Source of the DNA: an uncultured Clostridia bacterium
Lineage (GTDB): Bacteria > Bacillota > Clostridia > Christensenellales > UBA1242
Direction of reading: 5' to 3'
NCBI GenBank assembly: GCA_948434855.1
Contig: CAOJFR010000010.1
Span: 1 to 36,015, forward strand
Length of the DNA stretch: 36,015 nucleotides
This document shows, piece by piece, positions 15,455 to 22,567 of the stretch. The notes below the pieces were generated by a model that saw only the letters and a list, made by a program, of their open reading frames with translations, was not told where the DNA came from and made no database searches. The translations under genes were made by a program, and so were the position numbers. Numbering within the stretch: position 1 is the stretch's first letter; every line of letters begins with the position of its first letter.

Positions 15455-15727
15455 ATGGAAAGTTCAACAAAATCATCAAGTGCAAAAGATAAGACCTCGC
15501 TAGAGAGCAAACAAACCAAACTTGCAAACTGCAGAACAATGCTTAGCTATATTCAAACAACCTTGCTTTTTATTTGTGTTATAATAGTAACCTATCTTTT
15601 AGATGGCAGAAACTTCAACTGGGTTTGCATAACAATGGCAGTGTTTGCAGGCATCGTACTTCTTGCGGGTGTTGTTCACTATTTGGCAATAGACCAATAC
15701 ATTAAAGGCATAAACAATGAAAACTAA
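15455..15727 (+). CDS. Small DUF202-like membrane protein
   Basis: This protein of 90 residues begins at ATG 15455 (MESSTK). A Lys/Ser-rich start is followed by LANCRTMLSYIQTTLLF, resembling the DUF202 motif LAneRTfLawirT, and two hydrophobic segments (about 37-53 and 60-80). The function is unknown. No good ribosome site precedes this ATG and a GTG at 15419 is an alternative start, so the start is unsure. It is divergent from the MATE gene and followed by a strong terminator. Confidence 0.65.
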   Translation: MESSTKSSSAKDKTSLESKQTKLANCRTMLSYIQTTLLFICVIIVTYLLDGRNFNWVCITMAVFAGIVLLAGVVHYLAIDQYIKGINNEN

Positions 15728-15755
15728 AAAAACGGACAATTAAGTCCGTTTTTTA
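15727..15755. terminator. Bidirectional terminator
   Basis: AAAACGGAC (15729-15737) and GTCCGTTTT (15744-15752) form the stem with T6 on the + side and A-rich DNA on the other. It serves the DUF202-like gene and the XRE regulator gene, which converge. Confidence 0.85.
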
Positions 15756-16487
15756 TTGCTTGGTTTTATTTTCATCTTTAAGCCTTGCTCTATAAAGACT
15801 AATATTTCCAATTGCTCCAACAACAGCACATAGAAATCCACCAACGGCAGGTATCATCCAACAAGGGTGCCATAAATTTAAGAATGCACCAAGTGGCAAA
15901 TATATAATTACGCAAGTAAGCATTATTATTCCACATATTGCACCTGTGTATGGATTTTCTCCATTAGCAAAATCCTCTTCTCTTTTTTTAGAATTGCAAA
16001 GTCCAAAAATTATTCCGACAATTCCACATATAATTCCACAACATGGCATGATTACCCAGTATGGATCCCAAAGGCCAGTGGTTAAACCTATAATTATATA
16101 AGTCACTGCGCCCAGCAAAATAACTATTGTACAAACAATGCCTGAAAGAATATCACTTAAAGTGTCTCTTTTTTTATTCTCTTTATCATTAAAAAGAATG
16201 TGTCCATTAAAATTAGTTTTTTCTAACTTTTCTTCTTCAACCAAAGCACTCTCATTTGTAGCTGAATTTTTAACTTCAACTTCTGCCCTAGCTCCATTTA
16301 AAAGTTCATCTACGGTGACATCAAAAATCTTTGAAATAGGAACCAGCAAACTTGTTTCTGGCATTGCGTCACCAGTTTCCCATTTTGAAACTGCCTTGTT
16401 GCTCACGCCAAGTTTTTCAGCAAGCTCTGCCTGAGTTATTCTTTTTTCTCTTCTTAAGCAATAAAGGAACTCACCAAAACCATTCAT
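15753..16487 (-). CDS. Membrane-bound XRE-family transcriptional regulator
   Basis: This 244-residue protein has an N-terminal helix-turn-helix of the Cro/C1 type (residues 1-65, with ITQAELAEKLGVSNKAVSKW) followed by a linker and four hydrophobic segments. The membrane half is an internal duplication: LWDPYWVIMPCCGIICGIVG and LWHPCWMIPAVGGFLCAVVG share the pattern LW.P.W.I...GG..C..VG. HTH proteins with such a C-terminal half may couple a membrane signal to gene control; the targets are unknown. I start at 16487 (AAGGAG precedes ATG AAT GGT). Confidence 0.8.
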   Translation of the reverse strand: MNGFGEFLYCLRREKRITQAELAEKLGVSNKAVSKWETGDAMPETSLLVPISKIFDVTVDELLNGARAEVEVKNSATNESALVEEEKLEKTNFNGHILFNDKENKKRDTLSDILSGIVCTIVILLGAVTYIIIGLTTGLWDPYWVIMPCCGIICGIVGIIFGLCNSKKREEDFANGENPYTGAICGIIMLTCVIIYLPLGAFLNLWHPCWMIPAVGGFLCAVVGAIGNISLYRARLKDENKTKQ

Positions 16488-16597
16488 AAATTTTCTCCTT
16501 AAACTTTTATATACATTTATTTTACTGCTAGAAAATAGTTTTTTCAATAGATTGTTGTCTACTTTAGGTAGAATTTTAAAATTATTAATGAAAAAAT

Positions 16598-16626
16598 AAA
16601 AACACAAACCATTTTTGTTTGTGTTT
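16598..16626 (-). terminator. Terminator of the deoxyribosyltransferase-like gene
   Basis: AACACAAAC (16601-16609) and GTTTGTGTT (16617-16625) pair around a 7-base loop, with T runs following on the minus strand. Confidence 0.75.
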
Positions 16627-16648
16627 AATTATTAGTTGGTAAAAATTG

Positions 16649-17011
16649 CTAAGCTTTATTGCTAAAATAATTTTGTAATTTTATTACAAGATCATTTTCG
16701 TTTGAATATTCAAAATAATTATTTGTAATTAGGTTTATTGCCGAGCTAAGTTTTGATCCACTTTTATAAATGCATAAAATAGGCACATCCATAAAATCTG
16801 CCCAACCCATCTCAATTCCTTGACCAGTTGAAGGAAAAGAAACTTCACAAATAACCAAATCAAAAGAACCAATTATGTCCTTTGTGTTTACTGGATCACA
16901 GTCATGAGGAAAATAAATTTCATGTTCTTTAATAAGCTCTGAGTTTTTTATTGGATTATAAAGTTCATTAACATAATCATAATAGCTTGAATGTGATAAA
17001 TAAATTTTCAT
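16649..17011 (-). CDS. Nucleoside 2-deoxyribosyltransferase-like protein
   Basis: This small protein of 120 residues starts at ATG 17011 (MKIYLSHSS). It has the NDT-type pattern: a first strand KIYLSHSSYY, DLVICEVSFPSTGQGIEMGW with a candidate catalytic Glu67 in GIEMG, and a short beta/alpha core. NDT enzymes exchange bases between deoxynucleosides, but this is at the short end of the family and the substrate is unproven. The -10 box TATAAT lies 6 bases before the ATG, so the mRNA is probably leaderless. A longer frame to 17065 would run through the promoter. Confidence 0.65.
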   Translation of the reverse strand: MKIYLSHSSYYDYVNELYNPIKNSELIKEHEIYFPHDCDPVNTKDIIGSFDLVICEVSFPSTGQGIEMGWADFMDVPILCIYKSGSKLSSAINLITNNYFEYSNENDLVIKLQNYFSNKA

Positions 17012-17017
17012 AAACAA

Positions 17018-17045
17018 ATTATAACATAGATTTTTAAAAACGCAA
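17018..17045 (-). promoter_or_regulatory. Leaderless-type promoter of the NDT-like gene
   Basis: TTGCGT (17045-17040), 16-base spacer, TATAAT (17023-17018), then TTTGTT-like 6-base gap and ATG at 17011 on the minus strand. Confidence 0.65.
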
Positions 17046-17056
17046 ACTTTAATAAT

Positions 17057-17081
17057 AAAAAACAACCCACAATCATGGGTT
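17057..17081 (-). terminator. ssrA terminator
   Basis: AACCCA (17064-17069) and TGGGTT (17076-17081) pair; T6 follows on the minus strand. It lies 9 bases beyond the CCA end of tmRNA. Confidence 0.75.
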
Positions 17082-17090
17082 ATTTCAATT

Positions 17091-17457
17091 TGGTGGAGGT
17101 GGAGAGAATTGAACTCTCGTCCAGAAAATGAAATTGTATTCTTTCTTCGTGTGCCAGTTCATTTTAACTTTCGCCTTGCTAGCAGAAATGAACAACTCTT
17201 AGCAAGACTAGTTGATTAATTCTCGTTATTTTGAGTACCAACACCACAAAATAACACCTCGCTTAAATTAACAATGATTTAACACCAGCGAGAGTTGTTA
17301 AACCACCGACTGCTAATAAATTAAGCAGCAAGTGCTACAGTAGTAGCACCAACATTGTCGCTATCTGCGTCTATTTTTTTCTTGTTTTTTATGTAGCTCA
17401 AGTCTACACACACGCTTAAATACGCTTCCCTCTTTTCTGTCGAAACCTAACACCCCC
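17091..17457 (-). ncRNA. ssrA: tmRNA (transfer-messenger RNA)
   Basis: This 367-base RNA begins GGGGGTGTTAGGTTTCGACA and ends CTCTCCACCTCCACCA. The 7-bp acceptor stem has a G-U at the third pair, the alanine identity signal, and GAGAG-TTCAATT-CTCTC forms the T arm. The tag frame lies at 17368-17321: GCA as resume codon after TAGAC, encoding ADSDNVGATTVALAA and TAA. With the alanine from the charged RNA the tag is 16 residues, longer than E. coli's 11, ending in the protease-recognised ALAA. It rescues stalled ribosomes together with SmpB, whose gene lies 22 bases upstream. Confidence 0.96.
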
Positions 17458-17479
17458 ATATTTATTTTTATGAAAACAA

Positions 17480-17920
17480 TTAACCTTTTATTTGTCTTTC
17501 AGCATCTCTTTTAAGGTCTGATTTTTTCTTATCTTCCTTTTTATTATAAAGCTTTTTGCCCTTAGCAGTTGCAATTTCAACCTTTGCCTTATCCCCATCA
17601 AAATACATTTTTGTTGGAACAAGTGTGTAGCCTTTCTCTTTAATTTTTCTTGCAAGCTTCAAAATTTCTTCCTTGTGAAGCAAAAGTTTTCTCGTTCTGC
17701 GTTCATCAGGAATAAACGCCCCCGCCTTTGAAAATGTTGAAATAAAACAGTTTAAAAGAAATACCTCTCCATTTCTTATCACTGCATAGCTGTCTTTAAG
17801 GTTTGCCTTGCCTTCTCTTAACGATTTTACTTCACAGCCAAAAAGCTCAATCCCAGCCTCATAGGTATTTTCTAAAAAATAGTTATGTCTTGCTTCTCTA
17901 TTTTCTGTAATTATTTTCAT
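17480..17920 (-). CDS. smpB: SsrA-binding protein SmpB
   Basis: SmpB carries tmRNA into stalled ribosomes. The 146-residue product starts MKIITENREARHNYFLENTY and has the OB-fold motifs GCEVKSLREGKANLKDSY and ELFGCE, a KGYTLVPTKMYF stretch and the basic C-terminal tail KGKKLYNKKEDKKKSDLKRD that reaches the decoding centre. I prefer ATG at 17920 over 17926: the -10 TAAAAT ends at 17927, so the ATG at 17920 is 6 bases away and would be the transcription start, giving a leaderless mRNA. It is followed by ssrA in the same direction. Confidence 0.95.
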   Translation of the reverse strand: MKIITENREARHNYFLENTYEAGIELFGCEVKSLREGKANLKDSYAVIRNGEVFLLNCFISTFSKAGAFIPDERRTRKLLLHKEEILKLARKIKEKGYTLVPTKMYFDGDKAKVEIATAKGKKLYNKKEDKKKSDLKRDAERQIKG

Positions 17921-17926
17921 GAGCAT

Positions 17927-17955
17927 ATTTTATCACAAATTTTATGCTAAATCAA
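17927..17955 (-). promoter_or_regulatory. smpB-ssrA promoter, leaderless type
   Basis: TTGATT (17955-17950), 17-base spacer, TAAAAT (17932-17927), then 6 bases to the ATG at 17920. There is no ribosome site. It stands back to back with the promoter of the module at 18045. Confidence 0.75.
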
Positions 17956-17989
17956 GAACATTGCAAAATATGTTAATTTTAGCTCTCCA

Positions 17990-18018
17990 TTGACATTTTC
18001 AATGTTTTGAGTTATAAT
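17990..18018 (+). promoter_or_regulatory. Consensus promoter of the two-gene module
   Basis: TTGACA (17990-17995), 17-base spacer, TATAAT (18013-18018): a perfect consensus. A TTGGAGGAA ribosome site precedes the ATG at 18045. Confidence 0.92.
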
Positions 18019-18044
18019 AATATTATAATTATTGGAGGAAAAAT

Positions 18045-19238
18045 ATGTTATTTCAATCAGCAGGAAGAAAAATGGGAAGTGCAAAGAGCTATACAATTGT
18101 TATTGACCCAACATACTACAATGATGGTGGTTTTTATTATGATTCTTTTAGTTCATTAATTAGTAATGATGGCAATCTGAAAAAAACTGCAGATGAGGCA
18201 TTGGAAACAAACACTCCTATAATGTTAGAGATTGCCTTGGTAAAAGATACAAATTCAGCAGTAAGAAATAATATAATTGATATTAGCAATAATAATTTTA
18301 TAAAAAGTGTGCTATTGCCTATTATTCCTACAAACCTTGAATTTGAAAAAACAATAAAAGCCTTCTATAAAAGATTTTATGCTTCATTTAATGAAATTGA
18401 TGAAAACACAAAAAGGCTTGGTGTGCTTGAACCAAATTTAGCAGAAAGCATTTCTAGAGAAACCAAAAGAATTAAAGAAGGTTTGTTATTTTTTGTTAAA
18501 GAGCCAAAAGAATATGACATAAATAAATTTTATGCTTACATAAATGAGTTAAAAGCAAACTATCCATCGAGCACGCTTTATTTTAATCCTACACTAAAGC
18601 TTCTAGAAAGTTGCTCCGCTATGGCTGATGATGTTGTAAAATTTATTTCCATGTTTAAACAGGGTGATTTTTCTAAACTTTATTATGACATCGCTCAAAA
18701 TATTCATGGTGAAATTAGAGGAGATGAACGTCAAAGAAGAGTTTCTTCTAAATTAGAAACTCAAATTCAGGCAAATGATTTAAAAATTTATATTAGAAAT
18801 TCTCTTGCCTACACTTATCATATTGCAAATGAGTTTTTAAGCAAAGAAGCTGCTACCATTAGAAATCTCTCTATTTTTGAACAAGTAAACGACAACGCAG
18901 ATCCAAAAACAAAGCGTGATGTTTTAACTCCTTATGGCGTAATGCTTAAACCAAGAGAAAGCTATGACAAATATGTTTGTGATACTTTGGATATTGCTTT
19001 AGAAGCTATTTCACCTTATCTTGGAGTCTCTAAAGAAAATGTTATAAATTATATAGGTGACTCAAATGGTGAATGTCTATATATTTCTGACCCAAAAATT
19101 CTTGAAGATATGCATGAACAGTCTAGAGAAATAATTAGAAAAATGTTTGAAGGTAAAAATATTTATAAGAAAAATAATAATAACCCACTTCATGATGGTG
19201 GCGACCATGGAAATGACCCTGATTTAGGTTCAAACTAA
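18045..19238 (+). CDS. Unknown protein, first gene of a two-gene module
   Basis: This 397-residue soluble protein has no membrane segment or signal peptide and I recognise no family. The N-terminal part (about 13-95) looks beta-rich, including TPIMLEIALVKDTNS and, at 84-95, NFIKSVLLPIIP. The rest (about 96-365) is mostly helical and charged. The tail is Asn/Asp/Gly-rich and acidic (KNNNNPLHDGGDHGNDPDLG). The LPIIP part and the strand before it have counterparts in the next gene's protein, which begins 24 bases downstream. The gene has a perfect consensus promoter, suggesting high expression. No function is proposed. Confidence 0.8.
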   Translation: MLFQSAGRKMGSAKSYTIVIDPTYYNDGGFYYDSFSSLISNDGNLKKTADEALETNTPIMLEIALVKDTNSAVRNNIIDISNNNFIKSVLLPIIPTNLEFEKTIKAFYKRFYASFNEIDENTKRLGVLEPNLAESISRETKRIKEGLLFFVKEPKEYDINKFYAYINELKANYPSSTLYFNPTLKLLESCSAMADDVVKFISMFKQGDFSKLYYDIAQNIHGEIRGDERQRRVSSKLETQIQANDLKIYIRNSLAYTYHIANEFLSKEAATIRNLSIFEQVNDNADPKTKRDVLTPYGVMLKPRESYDKYVCDTLDIALEAISPYLGVSKENVINYIGDSNGECLYISDPKILEDMHEQSREIIRKMFEGKNIYKKNNNNPLHDGGDHGNDPDLGSN

Positions 19239-19262
19239 TTTTTATTAAAGAGAGTTAAAGTT

Positions 19263-20060
19263 ATGGAAAATACTATTTATAAAAATGCTTTTTTTGAAAA
19301 AGCAATTATTGTTAAAAGAGAGCCTGATCATGATGCTACTAAATTTTTTGATTTTTATTTAAAAGACAGATTTAGAGATGTTAACGAAACTGGTGTGCCA
19401 GAAATTGTTAAAGTTAGTTTTATAAAAACCAACAATAATGAGATTACTGAAGACAACTTTCTTTTTGAAGTTAACCTCCCTATTATTCCAGCATCATATA
19501 GAGCTTCCAAGTTTTCAAAGAATCAACCAAAATTTAGAGCTATGCAAGTTTGTGACCTTGACTTTGAAACACTTGAATATGACTTTTATAAAAAAGGAAC
19601 TCCTGAAATTGCAAAACAAAGATATAAAACTGAAATTAAAACCAGCTCTGGAGAAAGTAATATTTCACAAATTTCTGACGGAAGAGTTGAAATTTTAATG
19701 AAATATCTTTGCGAAAAATTACAAGAAGAAATTAACAAATTAACTAATGAAAACAAAACAGCCTTTTTGCAAAAAAGAGCAACAATAATTTCTTGGCTTA
19801 AAAGTCTAAGTTGTTTAAAAGATGACAAACAAAAACAAACGCCTTCACTTTCTGGAATTGAAAAACACTTAGTTGAAGAATGTTTTTGTGCAATTTATCG
19901 CTATGCTGAAAGGCTTAAGGCTGATAGTGCTGATGCAAAGAAAAAAGAGGACTTTGAAATAAACAGAGCTGAATATCTCAAAAGAAAATCTGGTGCTGAA
20001 GTTATGTCTGGTGCTTTGAATACATCACAAAATATCATAAGTCAAAATGGCTTAGAATAA
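19263..20060 (+). CDS. Unknown protein, second gene of the two-gene module
   Basis: This 265-residue soluble protein of no recognised family is co-transcribed with the gene at 18045 (24-base gap). Its N-terminal region has VPEIVKVSFIKTNNN followed by NFLFEVNLPIIP, matching TPIMLEIALVKDTNS and NFIKSVLLPIIP of the upstream protein, so the two probably share one domain by duplication. Residues about 140-240 are helical and rich in charged residues. A likely complex between the two proteins is inferred from this pairing. A strong terminator follows. Confidence 0.8.
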   Translation: MENTIYKNAFFEKAIIVKREPDHDATKFFDFYLKDRFRDVNETGVPEIVKVSFIKTNNNEITEDNFLFEVNLPIIPASYRASKFSKNQPKFRAMQVCDLDFETLEYDFYKKGTPEIAKQRYKTEIKTSSGESNISQISDGRVEILMKYLCEKLQEEINKLTNENKTAFLQKRATIISWLKSLSCLKDDKQKQTPSLSGIEKHLVEECFCAIYRYAERLKADSADAKKKEDFEINRAEYLKRKSGAEVMSGALNTSQNIISQNGLE

Positions 20061-20068
20061 AAATTTAT

Positions 20069-20108
20069 AAAAAATGGTTTCGCTTTTTAAGCGAAGCCAT
20101 TTTTATTT
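20069..20108. terminator. Bidirectional terminator between the module and rnr
   Basis: AAAATGG(T)TTCGCTT pairs with AAGCGAAgCCATTTT, with T-rich sequence on the + side and A-rich on the other. It ends the two-gene module and rnr, which converge. Confidence 0.85.
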
Positions 20109-20122
20109 AAAATAATTTATTT

Positions 20123-22417
20123 TTATCTATTTTTCTTTTTCCCAAATTTTGAAAACTTACGTTGCCTTTTTTGACTATTTTCAGATTTTTTGTGTTTTTG
20201 CTCTGAATCATTTTTGCCATATTTATTTTTTTGCTTAGCAATTTCAATTTCAGAATCTTCCCTATGAAAATCTGAAAGCTCAAAATCTATTCTTCTTAGC
20301 ACTGTGTCTGTGCTAACCACACGAATAGAAATTTTGTCACCAATTCTATATGTTTTTCCAACACCTCTAAGCATATAATGTGCTTCATCATAATCATATT
20401 TGCCCTTAGGAAGCCTTGCAATATTAATAAAGCCCTCACATGTGTTTTCAAGCTCAACATAAATTCCATTTTCAGTCACACCAGAAACTGTCCCTTCAAA
20501 CACTTCACCAATCTTGCCTTGCATAAACTCTGTTTGCTTTTGAGCATCAACAGTTCTTTCGGCTTCTTCTGCTTGCCTTTCCATTGTGCTTGAACGCTCT
20601 GCAGAAATTGTTACAAATGATTCATATTCCCTAAGCTTTTTATCTGTCAATTTTCCGCCCAAACAAGCTGAAATTATGCGGTGAATTGAAAGGTCTGGAT
20701 ATCTGCGGATTGGAGATGTAAAGTGACAATAATCTTTAAGTGCAAGTCCAAAATGACCCAAATTTTGGGTTTCATATCTTGCTTTTTGCATACTTCTAAG
20801 CATTACCTTTGAAAGTGCTGTTGAATAATCTTGACCCTTACTTTGAACAAGCAAAGTCTGAAAATCTTTTGGACTAAGCTCTTTACCTGCAGGAGTAAAT
20901 TTTAGTCCAAGACTTGAAGCGAATGCTCTAAATTTTTGAGCCCTTTCAAGTGTTGGAACTTCATGAACACGATATACAAATGGCAGCTTAATATTGTCAA
21001 AATGTCTTGCAATAACCTCGTTTGTTAAAACCATAAATTGTTCAATAAGCCTGTCTGCCATCTCTCTTGGCTTTCTTCTAATATCTTTAACTGTGCCGTC
21101 ATCATTAAGCAAAATTTGTGGCTCTGGAATATCAAAGTCAAGTTGACCAGCATTATTTCTTCGGGTGATCAAAATTTTTGCCAATGCCTGCATCTCATAA
21201 AGCATAGGAACAATTAGCTTATATCCCGCTTGAAGATTTTTATCTCCATTTAATATTGCCGTAACTTTTGTGTATGTCATGCGATAAGCGGACTTTATAA
21301 TGCCCTTGTGAATTTCATAATCGATAATTTTTCCAGCTTCGCTAATTTTCATTTCAACTGCAAGCACAAATCTATCTTCGTTAGGGTTAAGCGAACATAT
21401 TCCGTTAGAGAGCTCTACAGGAAGCATTGGAAGCACATGGTCTGGAAAATAAACTGATGTGCCTCTTTTAAATGCCTCTTTGTCCAACTCTGAGCCTTCT
21501 TTAACATAATGTGAAACATCTGCAATATAAACCCCAAGGTCAAAATTTCCATCTTCATCACGAGTTAGCGAAATTGCATCATCAAAATCTTTTGCGTCTT
21601 CACCATCAATTGTAATAATTGTTCTATCACGATAATCTTTTCTTCCGTCCTGATTATCTTCACTAACAGGAATGTTTACTCTTTTTGCCTCATTTAAAAC
21701 CGATTCAGGAAACTCCTCAAATAAGTTAAAAGAACGAATAATTGAAAGTGTTGTAACCCTAACATCTGATGGGTCACCAAGAATTTCACGAACTCTTCCT
21801 CTTGCCATTTTAATGTTAGATGGATAATCAATTATATCAAGTACAACTTTGCTTCCATTTGGTGCACCATTTATGCTCGCCTGATCAACAAACACAGAGT
21901 CTGCAAAACGTCTGTCATCAGGAATCACTACTGCAACGCCTCTTTCATTAATGCTCATAATTCCAACAACAACACTAAAGCCTCTTTCTAAAATTTCACA
22001 CACCCTGCCTTCCTGTTTTCCGCTAGCAACAAGAGGAAGTTGCCTTTTATATTTTCTATCTTTCCCAAAAATTCCAACTTCAACCATAACGGTGTCTCCA
22101 TGACAAGCACCATTTAAGTTTGCGCTAGAAACAAAAATATCCTTATCTTTTTCACCAGTAAGCGGTCTTGCAAATGCATAATCCTTGCTTGTACCCATAA
22201 TAAAACACTTTATTATCCTAAGGTGCTTATTTAGGGCATAATTGCCATTTTTAAGCTTAACAAGCTTATTCTCCTTAACAAGAACATCCAAGGTTTTAGC
22301 CAAGGTTTTTTTGTCAAAGCCATAAGCCAATCCAGTTATTTTTGCAGCATCAGCAAGAGAAAAACTCTGCCTGTTAGAAGTTATCAGTTTATTATATATT
22401 GTTTCTATAAAATTCAT
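20123..22417 (-). CDS. rnr: Ribonuclease R
   Basis: RNase R is a 3'-5' exoribonuclease that degrades structured RNA and, with tmRNA-SmpB, mRNA from stalled ribosomes. This 764-residue protein has a winged-helix-like start, cold-shock domains, the RNB core with IDGEDAKDFDDA (catalytic Asp271, Asp277, Asp279, Asp280), an S1 domain (about 610-690: GTVSGVTENGIYVELE), and a Lys-rich tail. I start at 22417 (MNFIETIYNK) behind AGGTGA; the frame can be extended to 22462, but that runs through the promoter. In many Firmicutes rnr sits directly before smpB; here a two-gene module intervenes. Confidence 0.96.
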   Translation of the reverse strand: MNFIETIYNKLITSNRQSFSLADAAKITGLAYGFDKKTLAKTLDVLVKENKLVKLKNGNYALNKHLRIIKCFIMGTSKDYAFARPLTGEKDKDIFVSSANLNGACHGDTVMVEVGIFGKDRKYKRQLPLVASGKQEGRVCEILERGFSVVVGIMSINERGVAVVIPDDRRFADSVFVDQASINGAPNGSKVVLDIIDYPSNIKMARGRVREILGDPSDVRVTTLSIIRSFNLFEEFPESVLNEAKRVNIPVSEDNQDGRKDYRDRTIITIDGEDAKDFDDAISLTRDEDGNFDLGVYIADVSHYVKEGSELDKEAFKRGTSVYFPDHVLPMLPVELSNGICSLNPNEDRFVLAVEMKISEAGKIIDYEIHKGIIKSAYRMTYTKVTAILNGDKNLQAGYKLIVPMLYEMQALAKILITRRNNAGQLDFDIPEPQILLNDDGTVKDIRRKPREMADRLIEQFMVLTNEVIARHFDNIKLPFVYRVHEVPTLERAQKFRAFASSLGLKFTPAGKELSPKDFQTLLVQSKGQDYSTALSKVMLRSMQKARYETQNLGHFGLALKDYCHFTSPIRRYPDLSIHRIISACLGGKLTDKKLREYESFVTISAERSSTMERQAEEAERTVDAQKQTEFMQGKIGEVFEGTVSGVTENGIYVELENTCEGFINIARLPKGKYDYDEAHYMLRGVGKTYRIGDKISIRVVSTDTVLRRIDFELSDFHREDSEIEIAKQKNKYGKNDSEQKHKKSENSQKRQRKFSKFGKKKNR

Positions 22418-22433
22418 ATTTTCACCTATTTTT

Positions 22434-22462
22434 ATTATATATAATTGCATTAAAAAACTCAA
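22434..22462 (-). promoter_or_regulatory. rnr promoter
   Basis: TTGAGT (22462-22457), 17-base spacer, TATAAT (22439-22434) on the minus strand, with the start codon at 22417. Confidence 0.8.
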
Positions 22463-22511
22463 ATGAATATTATAAAGTGTAGCGTCGTTTTGTAAACTAA
22501 AGACATATAAA

Positions 22512-22540
22512 TTGACTAATTTGCAAAATAAAGCTATAAT
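22512..22540 (+). promoter_or_regulatory. mgtE promoter
   Basis: TTGACT (22512-22517), 17-base spacer, TATAAT (22535-22540), then AGGAGGGG before the ATG at 22568. The leader is too short for a magnesium riboswitch. Confidence 0.88.
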
Positions 22541-22567
22541 TTAATTATGATATTTTAGGAGGGGTTT

